DNA of 64,000 nt from Bacteroidaceae bacterium (GTDB lineage Bacteria; Bacteroidota; Bacteroidia; Bacteroidales; Bacteroidaceae), in NCBI GenBank assembly GCA_017938245.1, contig JAGBBX010000011.1, positions 124,001-188,000 of the forward strand, read 5' to 3'. The notes below the pieces were generated by a model. That model did not search any database and was not told the DNA's origin. It worked only from the letters and a program-made list of their open reading frames with translations. Positions 56,237 through 64,000 of the stretch are shown here, one piece after another. Both the position numbers and the translations under genes were made by a program. The stretch's first letter is position 1. Every line of letters starts with the position of its first letter.

Positions 56237-57514
56237 TTAATCTTTATCTTCTTCAAGCACTTTCAGTTTCACTAACTCTATTTTCATACTGCGTTGCTTA
56301 ATTATCTGTATACTGAAATTTTCGATGGTGATTGTCTCATTGAGCTTCGGGAAACGTTGGTGGTGCGAGAGTATGAAACCACCGAGGGTTTGATATTCGT
56401 CCGACTCGGGGATTTCCAACTCGAACATCTCGTTTATGCGCTCAACTTCGAGGCGTCCCGAGAGCAGATACTCGTTCTCATCCAATGCCTTTGCTGTGAG
56501 GTTGGTGTTATCGTGCTCATCCTCTATTTCGCCTATAATCTCTTCGAGAAGGTCTTCGAGTGATATGATACCCGATGTTCCACCAAACTCGTCAACTACC
56601 ACTGCCAGGGATTTTTTTTGCTGCATAAGAGTACGCAGTAGTTTCTGTGCCGACAATGTCTCGGGGACAATGGGCATTTTACAGATGCGCTGCTGCCAAT
56701 GCTCGCTGCTGCGGAAAAGCTCCGAGGAGTGAATGTAGCCAATGATATTATCGATATTGTCTTTATATACTATAATTTTGGAATGTCCTGACTCTATGAA
56801 CATAGACTTAAGCTCTTCGAGTGTAGCTGTAACTTCGAGAGCATAAATCTCGGTGCGGGGAACAAAGCAATCGCGTACTTTTATATCCGAGAAATCAAGA
56901 ACATTCTGAAAGATTCTTACATCGTTGTCAATCTCCTCTTCTTCTTTTTTTGCATTGTCTATACTGCTTTGAATGAGGTTGTTAAGCTCTGTCTTGCTGA
57001 AGGTGTTATCACGTGTCTCCTTGTTGATGCGTATGTTGAATAGACGCAGAATAAGACAGGAAACCCACGTTGTGAAACGTGCAAGAGGGTAGAGCAGTAT
57101 GTATATTGGATACATTATAAGCGCAAAGCGCTTGAGTGCTCCGTTGGGGTTTATACGGAATATCGCCTTTGGAACAAATTCTCCGGTGAGAATGATTATT
57201 ATTGTCGATATTAACGTCTCGAGGAACAGGCGTACACCGGTAGAGTCGGTAATACCCGATAAGATAGTGGCATTCAATAGTTTTGCCATAAGAATACCGT
57301 ATATGACAAGGACTATGTTATTGCCTACAAGAAGGCTTGAGACAAAATTGTTGCTGTTGGAATAGAATTTGTCAATTGCAAACGAGGTGATGGTGCGATT
57401 GTTCATATCAATGCCCATCAATAGTTTGTTTGAAGCAACAAAGGCTATCTCCATTCCCGAGAAAAGGGCCGAGAAAAGTATTACTACTATAAGTAAAATA
57501 ATGTCTGTTATCAT
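56237..57514 (-). CDS. CNNM/CorC-type hemolysin family protein (GldE-like)
   Basis: A 425-residue membrane protein: an N-terminal DUF21/CNNM domain with four hydrophobic segments (about 1-185), a pair of CBS domains (about 205-330; VRDCFVPRTEIYALEV, VVVDEFGGTSGIISLEDLLEEIIGEI) and a C-terminal CorC_HlyC domain (about 345-420). Such proteins are linked to magnesium or other divalent-ion export. In gliding Bacteroidetes the homologue is named GldE, but this window gives no sign of gliding. It starts 2 bases after lptC. Confidence 0.9.
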   Translation of the reverse strand: MITDIILLIVVILFSALFSGMEIAFVASNKLLMGIDMNNRTITSFAIDKFYSNSNNFVSSLLVGNNIVLVIYGILMAKLLNATILSGITDSTGVRLFLETLISTIIIILTGEFVPKAIFRINPNGALKRFALIMYPIYILLYPLARFTTWVSCLILRLFNIRINKETRDNTFSKTELNNLIQSSIDNAKKEEEEIDNDVRIFQNVLDFSDIKVRDCFVPRTEIYALEVTATLEELKSMFIESGHSKIIVYKDNIDNIIGYIHSSELFRSSEHWQQRICKMPIVPETLSAQKLLRTLMQQKKSLAVVVDEFGGTSGIISLEDLLEEIIGEIEDEHDNTNLTAKALDENEYLLSGRLEVERINEMFELEIPESDEYQTLGGFILSHHQRFPKLNETITIENFSIQIIKQRSMKIELVKLKVLEEDKD

Positions 57515-57516
57515 AG

Positions 57517-58107
57517 TTATTTTATATCCTCAATAGGGTATATTCCTGTTGTGTTAAGAATTTCCCACACTGTAAGATTCTGGTTCGAGGTGAATCCGAT
57601 TCCTTCGGTGACTCTATCTTCTTGCTCTATTTTTATGTAGCTGTCCGAGTAGATGCGCTCTGTCTCGCTGCTCCAGAAGAGTTTGTCGGTAAATATCCTT
57701 TCGTTTTTTATTGTATGTACGCGCACATTACCATACAACTGCCAAAGACCTGATTTGTCGTAATAATAGGCTGTATCGCTGCGTAGTGTGGTCTCGACGT
57801 TCATACTATCGTCGTACTGCTCAAGATATATGCCCTTCTCGAAGGCCCAATATGAAGGGTTACGTTTGTCGTACATCAACCACTCCTCGGCTTCTACTTT
57901 ATAGCTGATACGACCCGAGTCGCTTATCAGGGTATTGACACCATACGTGCTCATAAAGGCTATGGAGTCCGATTCGCCATTGTCGACAATGGTTGTTTTC
58001 TTCTCTTCGTTACACGAGAAAAGAAAAAATAGTACAACTATCGCTGTGAAAGCGATAGTTGTACTGTGATTTTTATTGCTGTTATTAACGTATTGTTGTT
58101 GTCTCAT
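57517..58107 (-). CDS. lptC: LptC, LPS export periplasmic protein
   Basis: A 196-residue LptC. It links the inner-membrane LptBFG transporter with periplasmic LptA during transport of lipopolysaccharide to the outer membrane. Residues 18-32 form a hydrophobic signal ending LFFLFSC, so unlike the E. coli protein it may be lipidated at Cys32. The body (about 50-190) is the LptC beta-jellyroll (AYYYDKSGLWQLYGNVRVHT, SDSYIKIEQ). The ATG at 58107 overlaps the TPR gene's 3' end by 23 bases; no later ATG fits. Confidence 0.9.
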   Translation of the reverse strand: MRQQQYVNNSNKNHSTTIAFTAIVVLFFLFSCNEEKKTTIVDNGESDSIAFMSTYGVNTLISDSGRISYKVEAEEWLMYDKRNPSYWAFEKGIYLEQYDDSMNVETTLRSDTAYYYDKSGLWQLYGNVRVHTIKNERIFTDKLFWSSETERIYSDSYIKIEQEDRVTEGIGFTSNQNLTVWEILNTTGIYPIEDIK

Positions 58108-59518
58108 TTATCCAACCGCCAATAGTGATGCTCTTACCCTTGCTATAACCTCTCATAAAGAGCTCGTCGGTAGAGGGAGTATAGTTAGAGTACTGCGAAA
58201 TGAGCTTGTTTGCCTGATCTTTTACTGTGGGGTCTACTGCCTTGGCACGGTTCAACTTGTCGATTGCTGCATAATATACACATCCGTTGAGAACCTTGTC
58301 GTTGTGCCAGTTGGGAGCCGATACATAGCACTGTGCAATAAGGATGTAGGGGTCGCCAAACTTAGAGTTCAGACCAATTGCCTTGCGTGCATACTCACGT
58401 GCTTTTGCAGGCTGCTTGAGGCTAAGATAAATGGCACCTACCTTGTAGTACATATCGGCCTTGTTTGTAGTACTGGTCTCAAGTTCTATAGCCTGGTTGA
58501 AGAACTCCATAGCCTTATCGGTCTCGCCTCTTTTGAAGTAACGGTAACCGCAACCCATCGCAGCCTTTGCATTGGGCTCAATGGCAAGAGCATACTCAGA
58601 TGCAGCAAGATAAGCATCCTGGTTGGTACACTTCAGCATACTCATAAGGGCAATAACCTTATTAAGATACTCGATATTGTCTTTGTTCTCCTCAATTTTA
58701 GGAGCATAAATCTTCTCAAGGTCGTCGCAAGATGCTGCACCACTGTTGATGAAATAACCGTCGATGTTGCTACGTGCAATACGTGCTGCGTCAATCATCT
58801 TTCCATAACCATCGGCACGAACGCTGTCTTTGGGGTCTGTAAGCTCTTTGAATCGGTTGTTGTAGTATTCTATGCGCTCGTTGTATTTATCGAGTACGTC
58901 TACAATGTAAACCGATGCGTCGAGATAATCCTGAATAACCTGCTCACCGTGACCGGCGGGGTCTTTCTTGTACTTCTGAGCCGAAATCTTCATAAGGTTC
59001 TGTGTAACGATGTACTCTGACTCACCTTTTTCGGCTGTTACCGATTCACGCAGCATTTTGTATGCCTCGTCAAGCGATGCTTTGGGTACGAAACGGATGT
59101 AATCGAGGGCTTTCTTACCAAGAGTGTTACCTACCGAGAGCTTACTCTTTGTAATCTCCTGCAACTTATCCATATACTTAATCTGCTGGTCGTAAACAGA
59201 CATAAGCTCGTTGATGTAATCGAGCTTCTTCTGCTCGTCCTGCTCTTTTGCGATAAGACCTTTAAGGATTTTTATACCGTGTGAATAGGTATCTACACGT
59301 GCAACAGGATATTTTGTAAAAAGCTCCTTCCAATAGGGATAGGCAGTCTCGAAACTGTTGCTGTTAACATTTACTTTTGTGTTACTGATGAGTGCGATGC
59401 AATTTAGACTGTCCTGCTCGCCAACACCAAAACGGTTGTTGTTGTCGATACCGTTAATCTGTGCCGAGGCGCCGATGGCTGCCGCAGCAAACAAAATTGA
59501 TAAAATACTCTTTTTCAT
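58085..59518 (-). CDS. Exported TPR-repeat protein
   Basis: A 477-residue protein with a signal peptide (about 1-19, ending ASA). From about 290 on there are tetratricopeptide-type helical repeats (AAMGCGYRYFKRGETDKAMEFFNQAIEL, AGAIYLSLKQPAKAREYARKAIGL-type units); the N-terminal half is also helical. It probably acts as a periplasmic scaffold. Its place between an outer-membrane protein and lptC suggests work in envelope assembly, which is inference. Confidence 0.82.
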   Translation of the reverse strand: MKKSILSILFAAAAIGASAQINGIDNNNRFGVGEQDSLNCIALISNTKVNVNSNSFETAYPYWKELFTKYPVARVDTYSHGIKILKGLIAKEQDEQKKLDYINELMSVYDQQIKYMDKLQEITKSKLSVGNTLGKKALDYIRFVPKASLDEAYKMLRESVTAEKGESEYIVTQNLMKISAQKYKKDPAGHGEQVIQDYLDASVYIVDVLDKYNERIEYYNNRFKELTDPKDSVRADGYGKMIDAARIARSNIDGYFINSGAASCDDLEKIYAPKIEENKDNIEYLNKVIALMSMLKCTNQDAYLAASEYALAIEPNAKAAMGCGYRYFKRGETDKAMEFFNQAIELETSTTNKADMYYKVGAIYLSLKQPAKAREYARKAIGLNSKFGDPYILIAQCYVSAPNWHNDKVLNGCVYYAAIDKLNRAKAVDPTVKDQANKLISQYSNYTPSTDELFMRGYSKGKSITIGGWINETTTIR

Positions 59519-59538
59519 TTTTTCGCTACTATATTATA

Positions 59539-60825
59539 TTATTCTACTTTCATCTTTGAGAACCAACCCTCGTTGAATGTTATTCCCAGATTTACTCTTA
59601 AGCAGGTTTCTGCTATCATTCCGGCACTTTTAGGCTCCATACGAATAACTTGTCCCGATATGTGAACCATTGACATACGCTTATTGTATTTATTTGCGAA
59701 TGGTATGGAGAATCCTGCGCTGAACCCATATTCGTCACATCCTTTCTTGCCGTTTACCTCGGTATAGGGCTGAGCGTAATAGGCGCCTGCTCTGTAGTAC
59801 ATTCTCTTTAGAATGTTGCGTGATATTCTGTTAGGCGAATACTCCATTCCAACAGAAATCTTGCTGCGGTCGAGTCCCTTGTCCTCGCCAAAGAAATCGG
59901 AACTGCTCCACGCCTGATAGGTGTAATCAAGACCGAATTTCCAATTGTTCTTTAAATTATAGACGGCACCGAATCCTATTGTATGTGGCAGGCTGAATCC
60001 GTTAGCTATGTATGATGTGTCGCTAACCTGGATTGTGCCATTCTGTAATGTCTGCTCAATGACCTGTGCATCGGCTTTAAGGTCGTGTCCCAATGAATAA
60101 ACAAGACCTAAAGTTAGTCCGTGTCCCTTACCGAGAATCATATCGTATTGTGCTCCAAAGTCTACCTTGTAGCTCGATACGTCTATATTATAATAGCGTG
60201 CACGGTTACGTATAGAGGTGTCGTCAAATGTAGAGCCAACCTTGTGCGAAATATCGCCATAGATATACGATGCGCTCACTCCCAAAGCTAAATTTGGAAT
60301 GGGAGACCAACCCAATGCTACAAAAGGTTGATAAATACCACCTGTACCGCTATAGCTGTTGGTGCTCGATGTGTTATTGCCAATCTCGCTGTCGATGTTT
60401 ACATTGCGGCTGCTGAACGAGTATCCTACATTGGAGTAGGGCAGCACACCGATGCTCATACCCAGACCGTTACGAATACGGTATTTCATCGCAATGTAAT
60501 CGAAACTGCCGTTATGGGCATTTATTTTTTGTCCGTTCTCTTTGAAGTTTACATTCTGTAACGAGAAACCGGCCTCAAAAAGCATTGTAAGCGTGTCGGC
60601 CTGTGCGAGTGATGCGGGGTTGAGCAGGTTTATGTACTTTGCATCGCGCAAAGCATAACCCAAGCCACCCATCTGACGGTTTATGGCCAGATTCTGGTCG
60701 CTCAGCATACCAAGACCAAAACGTGAGTATGGCGAGTTTACACCGTTGTCGGCAAACAGTGCCATAGTCATCATTAAGGCCGATAGAATTGATAGTAGTC
60801 TCTTATTTATTGCCATAATCAGCAT
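59539..60825 (-). CDS. Outer-membrane barrel protein, FadL/PorV-like fold
   Basis: A 428-residue outer-membrane protein. After the signal peptide (about 1-25), NSPYSRFGLGMLSDQNLAINRQMGGLGYAL and NLLNPASLAQ match the plug region of FadL-like Bacteroidetes proteins. The remaining strands alternate hydrophobic and polar residues, up to INFEGWFSKMKVE-type ends. An ATG at 60816 (MAINKRLL) would avoid a 7-base overlap with coaX and may be the true start. Possible cargo is a hydrophobic compound; unproven. Confidence 0.8.
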   Translation of the reverse strand: MLIMAINKRLLSILSALMMTMALFADNGVNSPYSRFGLGMLSDQNLAINRQMGGLGYALRDAKYINLLNPASLAQADTLTMLFEAGFSLQNVNFKENGQKINAHNGSFDYIAMKYRIRNGLGMSIGVLPYSNVGYSFSSRNVNIDSEIGNNTSSTNSYSGTGGIYQPFVALGWSPIPNLALGVSASYIYGDISHKVGSTFDDTSIRNRARYYNIDVSSYKVDFGAQYDMILGKGHGLTLGLVYSLGHDLKADAQVIEQTLQNGTIQVSDTSYIANGFSLPHTIGFGAVYNLKNNWKFGLDYTYQAWSSSDFFGEDKGLDRSKISVGMEYSPNRISRNILKRMYYRAGAYYAQPYTEVNGKKGCDEYGFSAGFSIPFANKYNKRMSMVHISGQVIRMEPKSAGMIAETCLRVNLGITFNEGWFSKMKVE

Positions 60826-61544
60826 ATATTCTCTTTTAATATTTTATTCAGCCCCTTTGCTACTAAGTATTTGTCTGCAAATATGGGACTTTTTATCTTA
60901 TCAATCAACGTTTTTTCATCGCCGCCCGTTAAAAAAACCAAAACGTCGGGAAAAACCTCCTTAATTTCGGCTATATAACCCTCAATTTCGTGGCAGATAC
61001 CACGTATCACACCGCTGCGGATGGCAGTTTCGGTGTCGTAACCGAATTTGGGGATATCGCCTTCTTTATCCACTTGAGGCAAACGACTTGTCTGTCGGTG
61101 TAGTGCCGTCAGGCGCATTTTTACTCCGGGCGATATGTTTCCTCCACGAAAATGGCCCTTACTGTCGACAAAGTCTATTGTAATGGCGCTTCCTGCATCA
61201 ATTACAAGAATGTTGCGACCGGGAGCCTGCTCCATAGCTCCAATGGCTGCTGCCAATCTGTCTGAGCCCAATGTCATGGGTGTGCGGTAATCAATCTCCA
61301 TTGGCATAGGGGTGTTGTTATCGAACCATACAATACGCTCGCAAGCTCTGTTTATCAGCTCTCTTACTTCGTCGTCAAGTGTTACTACCGATGAGACGAT
61401 AATTCCATCAACATCGAACTGCCGGGCATATTCGCTTATAAAATCGAAACTGCCGCCGGCGCGCCTGCCGTGTAGTATAATGCTCTCCTTACCGAAGAGA
61501 TAGTACTTTGTGCTGTTATTGCCGATGTCAATTATGAGATACAA
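60819..61544 (-). CDS. coaX: Type III pantothenate kinase
   Basis: A 241-residue CoaX (ASKHA fold), which phosphorylates pantothenate in the first step of coenzyme A synthesis without feedback control by CoA. Seen: the phosphate loop IDIGNNSTK, PMTLGSDRLAA, VIDAGSAITIDFVD and GGNISPG. The ATG at 61583 would give 254 residues, but it overlaps a TATCTTTG promoter box (61570-61577), and the family normally starts just before the IIDIGN strand. A TTG at 61544 is therefore preferred. First gene of coaX-OMP-TPR-lptC-CNNM. Confidence 0.88.
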   Translation of the reverse strand: MYLIIDIGNNSTKYYLFGKESIILHGRRAGGSFDFISEYARQFDVDGIIVSSVVTLDDEVRELINRACERIVWFDNNTPMPMEIDYRTPMTLGSDRLAAAIGAMEQAPGRNILVIDAGSAITIDFVDSKGHFRGGNISPGVKMRLTALHRQTSRLPQVDKEGDIPKFGYDTETAIRSGVIRGICHEIEGYIAEIKEVFPDVLVFLTGGDEKTLIDKIKSPIFADKYLVAKGLNKILKENIC

Positions 61545-61569
61545 ATTACCTATTTTTGGAAAATCCTCG

Positions 61570-61577
61570 CAAAGATA
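61570..61577 (-). promoter_or_regulatory. -7 box of the coaX operon
   Basis: TATCTTTG on the minus strand, an exact TAnnTTTG match, with C after it. It lies 25 bases before the preferred TTG start. No clear -33 box. Confidence 0.55.
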
Positions 61578-61648
61578 GCTCAAATTATTTGTTTTTACGA
61601 TTTTTTTAAGGTAAAAATGAAACGGCTCACTCTATCTTGTATAAATGT

Positions 61649-61679
61649 ATTGCCTTTCTGTTATTTTTATGTATTTTTG
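61649..61679 (+). promoter_or_regulatory. Promoter of the GH89 gene
   Basis: ATTG (61649-61652; one mismatch to TTTG), 19 bases, then TATTTTTG (61672-61679), an exact -7 match. The leader is about 25 bases. Confidence 0.6.
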
Positions 61680-61709
61680 CGCTAGTTAGAATAATATTAT
61701 ATATATAAT

Positions 61710-64000
61710 ATGAGAAAAAGTATCTTAGGAGTTTTGATGATGTTGCTTTTTGTGGTGACATCGACGGCCGCAGAGATAGTAAATCCCAAGGCTGTAAGTG
61801 ATATGCTCGACCGTATTGGCGGCAAAGAGGCATCGGAACTTTTTGTTACGGTTGTCGATGATGGACTCTCGACCGACGGCAACGACCTCTTTGTAATCAC
61901 AAGCCGCAATGGAAAGCCTTGTATAATGGGTAACAATATACTGGCGGTTACAACGGGTCTGAATTGGTATCTCAATCATTATGCTCATGTTAATCTTACG
62001 TGGAACAATATGTCAACCGACCTTTCGGATGTTGAATTGCCTGTGCCTACTAATGACGAGATACATAGGTGTAGTGCCGATTATCGTTACTATCTTAACT
62101 ACTGTACTTTTTCCTATTCTATGGCATTTTGGACTTGGGAGCGTTGGCAGCAAGAGGTCGACTGGATGGCTCTGCACGGTATAAATATGCCGTTGGTGCT
62201 TGTGGGTCTGGAGACAGTGTGGCGCGATGTCCTCACCGAAATGGGATATTCGAAAAGCGAGATTAATGAGTTTGTGGCAGGCCCCGGTTTTATGGCGTGG
62301 TTTGCAATGAATAACCTCGAGGGATGGGGTGGTACAGGTGCCGGAATGAATGGTAACCCCGATTGGTGGTACGAGCGTCAAGGTAATCTTTGCCGCCGGA
62401 TTCTTGCTGCTATGCGCGAGTATGGTATGAAACCTGTATTGCCCGGATATAGCGGAATGGTTCCCAACAGTATGAGAAACAAGAAACCCTCTTGGAATAT
62501 CATTGAGTCGGGTATGTGGGCAGGAGGATACACCCGCCCCGACATTCTAAGTCCCGCCGATACCAAGAACTTTGGCTATATGTCAGAGCTCTATTATCGT
62601 CATCTTAAGAAACTTATGGGTACGTCGGAGTTCTATAGTATGGACCCATTCCACGAGGGTGGTGTGCCCACAGGACAGGTGAGCATAAAGGCGGTTTACA
62701 ACGGTGTTATGAAGGCGATGGACGACTATGCCATGACTGCCGAAGAGTTGTCGGCGTTAGGAATAGAGAAACCAAAGTGGGTGGTTCAGTATTGGCAGAA
62801 TCTGCCTAATGCGACAGCTTTCGCATCGGTGCCTCTGGAGAATCCCGACCGCTTCGTAGCTCTCGACCTCTTCTCGGATGGTAATCCCAATTGGAGTGGC
62901 AATCACTATGCGGGACACGATTTTATCTATTGTATGCTACATAATTTCGGTGGTCGTACTGGTCTGCACGGACGTGTAGCAAAGACCATCAGCGGATATT
63001 ATGCTGCTCTTAAAAAAGGCAATATGCGTGGAATAGGTGCCACTCCCGAAGGTATCGAGACCAACCCGATGCTCTACGATATGCTTTTCGAACTTCCCTG
63101 GAGAGCCGAGGAGCCTGCACCCGAGGAGTGGTTACGTACATACGCTTATAACCGCTATGGCATCGACTCAAAGGATGCACACACTGCGTGGGTGAAACTG
63201 TTAAACTCGGTTCACAATTGTACGGTTGATGGCCAGCAGGGAACTACAGAGCCTGTAATCCTTGCTCGTCCGGCCTGGACGGTAAACAGCGTGTCGAGTT
63301 GGAGTAAATCGGCTATCTATTGGGATGTTCAGGATGTGCTGAATGCTGCCGACCTGCTTCTGTCGTTGCAGAATGTACCGCAAAGTTCCGAGGCTAATTA
63401 CAGTTACGATGTAGTGGATGTTGTACGCCAGTCGATGGTCGATTTTGCCTACTATCTGTTGCCCGAAATTAAAAATGCTTACAATAAGCGTTACACAGCC
63501 GAGTATGAGCGTCTGTATAAACTATTCCTGCAACTGATGCTCGATGTAGATACATTGCTATCGGCCGATACCAATTTTACTCTTGGTCGTTGGACTGCTA
63601 TGGCTCGTGACGTTACCGACGAGGCCGAGGGTACGACGGTTGCCGATAAGAATTGGATGGAGTGGAACGCTCGTACGCAAATTACCGTTTGGTCTAAGAC
63701 CGACAGCAATCTGCACGATTACTCGAATCGTTGCTGGTCGGGGCTCATAAAGGATTATCACTACCAACGTTGGAAAATGTTCTTCGAAAATAATGGTGCA
63801 GCCCCCTTGGGTGGTTGGTTTACAGCTTTTGAGCGTCTCTGGACATTGAATTTTACCGATTATGTATATGATAACACCGTCTCGGGTGCCGATGCTGTTG
63901 CTACTGCAAAGGCTACTTTCGCCAACTATTTCGGCGTTCTTGGTGGTAGTTACTATTTCCCGTACGGTGTGACACGCGATGCTTCGGCAGTAGTTACGGA
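61710..64000 (+). CDS. GH89 alpha-N-acetylglucosaminidase, 3' end cut by the window
   Basis: At least 763 residues, open to the window edge. A signal peptide covers about 1-20 (ending STAA). The NAGLU N-terminal domain (about 21-100) is followed by the catalytic barrel with HRCSADYRYYLNYCTFSYS, WTWERWQQEVDWMALHGIN, YSMDPFHEGG and NFGGRTGLHG, all typical of GH89, and then the helical C-terminal domain up to about 760. These enzymes remove terminal alpha-linked GlcNAc, as found in gastric mucin and heparan sulfate. It is secreted or lipid-free periplasmic; its tail is not visible. There is no SusC/D pair upstream. Confidence 0.93.
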   Translation, partial: MRKSILGVLMMLLFVVTSTAAEIVNPKAVSDMLDRIGGKEASELFVTVVDDGLSTDGNDLFVITSRNGKPCIMGNNILAVTTGLNWYLNHYAHVNLTWNNMSTDLSDVELPVPTNDEIHRCSADYRYYLNYCTFSYSMAFWTWERWQQEVDWMALHGINMPLVLVGLETVWRDVLTEMGYSKSEINEFVAGPGFMAWFAMNNLEGWGGTGAGMNGNPDWWYERQGNLCRRILAAMREYGMKPVLPGYSGMVPNSMRNKKPSWNIIESGMWAGGYTRPDILSPADTKNFGYMSELYYRHLKKLMGTSEFYSMDPFHEGGVPTGQVSIKAVYNGVMKAMDDYAMTAEELSALGIEKPKWVVQYWQNLPNATAFASVPLENPDRFVALDLFSDGNPNWSGNHYAGHDFIYCMLHNFGGRTGLHGRVAKTISGYYAALKKGNMRGIGATPEGIETNPMLYDMLFELPWRAEEPAPEEWLRTYAYNRYGIDSKDAHTAWVKLLNSVHNCTVDGQQGTTEPVILARPAWTVNSVSSWSKSAIYWDVQDVLNAADLLLSLQNVPQSSEANYSYDVVDVVRQSMVDFAYYLLPEIKNAYNKRYTAEYERLYKLFLQLMLDVDTLLSADTNFTLGRWTAMARDVTDEAEGTTVADKNWMEWNARTQITVWSKTDSNLHDYSNRCWSGLIKDYHYQRWKMFFENNGAAPLGGWFTAFERLWTLNFTDYVYDNTVSGADAVATAKATFANYFGVLGGSYYFPYGVTRDASAVVT

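Noticed and set aside
58076-59020. 314-residue plus-strand frame opposite the TPR protein
   Set aside because: Antisense to a gene with signal peptide and TPR repeats; no independent support.

Overview
The window is a piece of a Bacteroidales chromosome, probably from a gut or oral Bacteroides/Prevotella-like lineage. Four things point there: the gene order rimP-nusA-infB-cvpA-sufBCDS; promoters of the Bacteroidetes type (TTTG about 20 bp upstream of TAnnTTTG); secreted glycosidases with a GxYxxNGKK-type C-terminal tail; and paired ECF sigma/anti-sigma loci followed by envelope proteins. I cannot name the genus from sequence alone. No rRNA, CRISPR array or intact transposase gene was seen.

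The most striking feature is structural. Bases 1-9071 are the reverse complement of 9072-18142, with the symmetry point between 9071 and 9072 and no spacer. Each arm holds the 3' part of sufC, then sufD, sufS, rnhB and a 1,855-residue GH20/GH33 glycosidase. The right arm is continuous with the rest of the suf operon, so it is the native arm. The left arm breaks off inside sufC at the window edge. The centre lies in a terminator-like hairpin. A fold-back assembly or amplification artefact is the likeliest explanation; a genuine giant palindrome is possible but less likely.

Layout. 1-18142: the palindrome. 18143-25447 (minus): rest of the suf operon, then cvpA, infB, nusA, rimP, driven by a good promoter followed by a terminator-like hairpin in the leader. 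25667-28378 (plus): a small membrane protein, then ECF sigma factor, anti-sigma-like protein and a beta-helix-like surface protein. 28446-29882 (minus): a frameshifted MFS transporter and two tandem tRNA-Asn genes. 30115-31788: S41 protease. 31847-32260: gene-free stretch with inverted repeats that look like mobile-element scars. 32261-34349 (minus): tatA-tatC and a HGSNAT/DUF5009-like membrane acyltransferase. 34481-37367: TrmO, a serine hydrolase and a Tsx-like outer-membrane protein. 37448-45231 (minus): RND efflux system (adaptor, pump, TolC) followed by BrkB/YihY and an aldo/keto reductase. 45649-51251 (plus): groES-groEL, queA, a lipoprotein, a Nudix hydrolase and a DUF2027-Smr protein. 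51286-53679 (minus): second ECF operon. 53807-61544 (minus): PpiD-like chaperone, CNNM/CorC protein, LptC, TPR protein, outer-membrane protein and CoaX. 61710-64000 (plus): GH89 alpha-N-acetylglucosaminidase, cut by the window end.

Functionally the window mixes core housekeeping (Fe-S assembly, translation and transcription factors, GroESL, queuosine, CoA) with envelope biogenesis (LptC, PpiD, Tat, RND efflux) and host-glycan foraging (GH20/GH33 and GH89 enzymes, possibly the HGSNAT-like protein).
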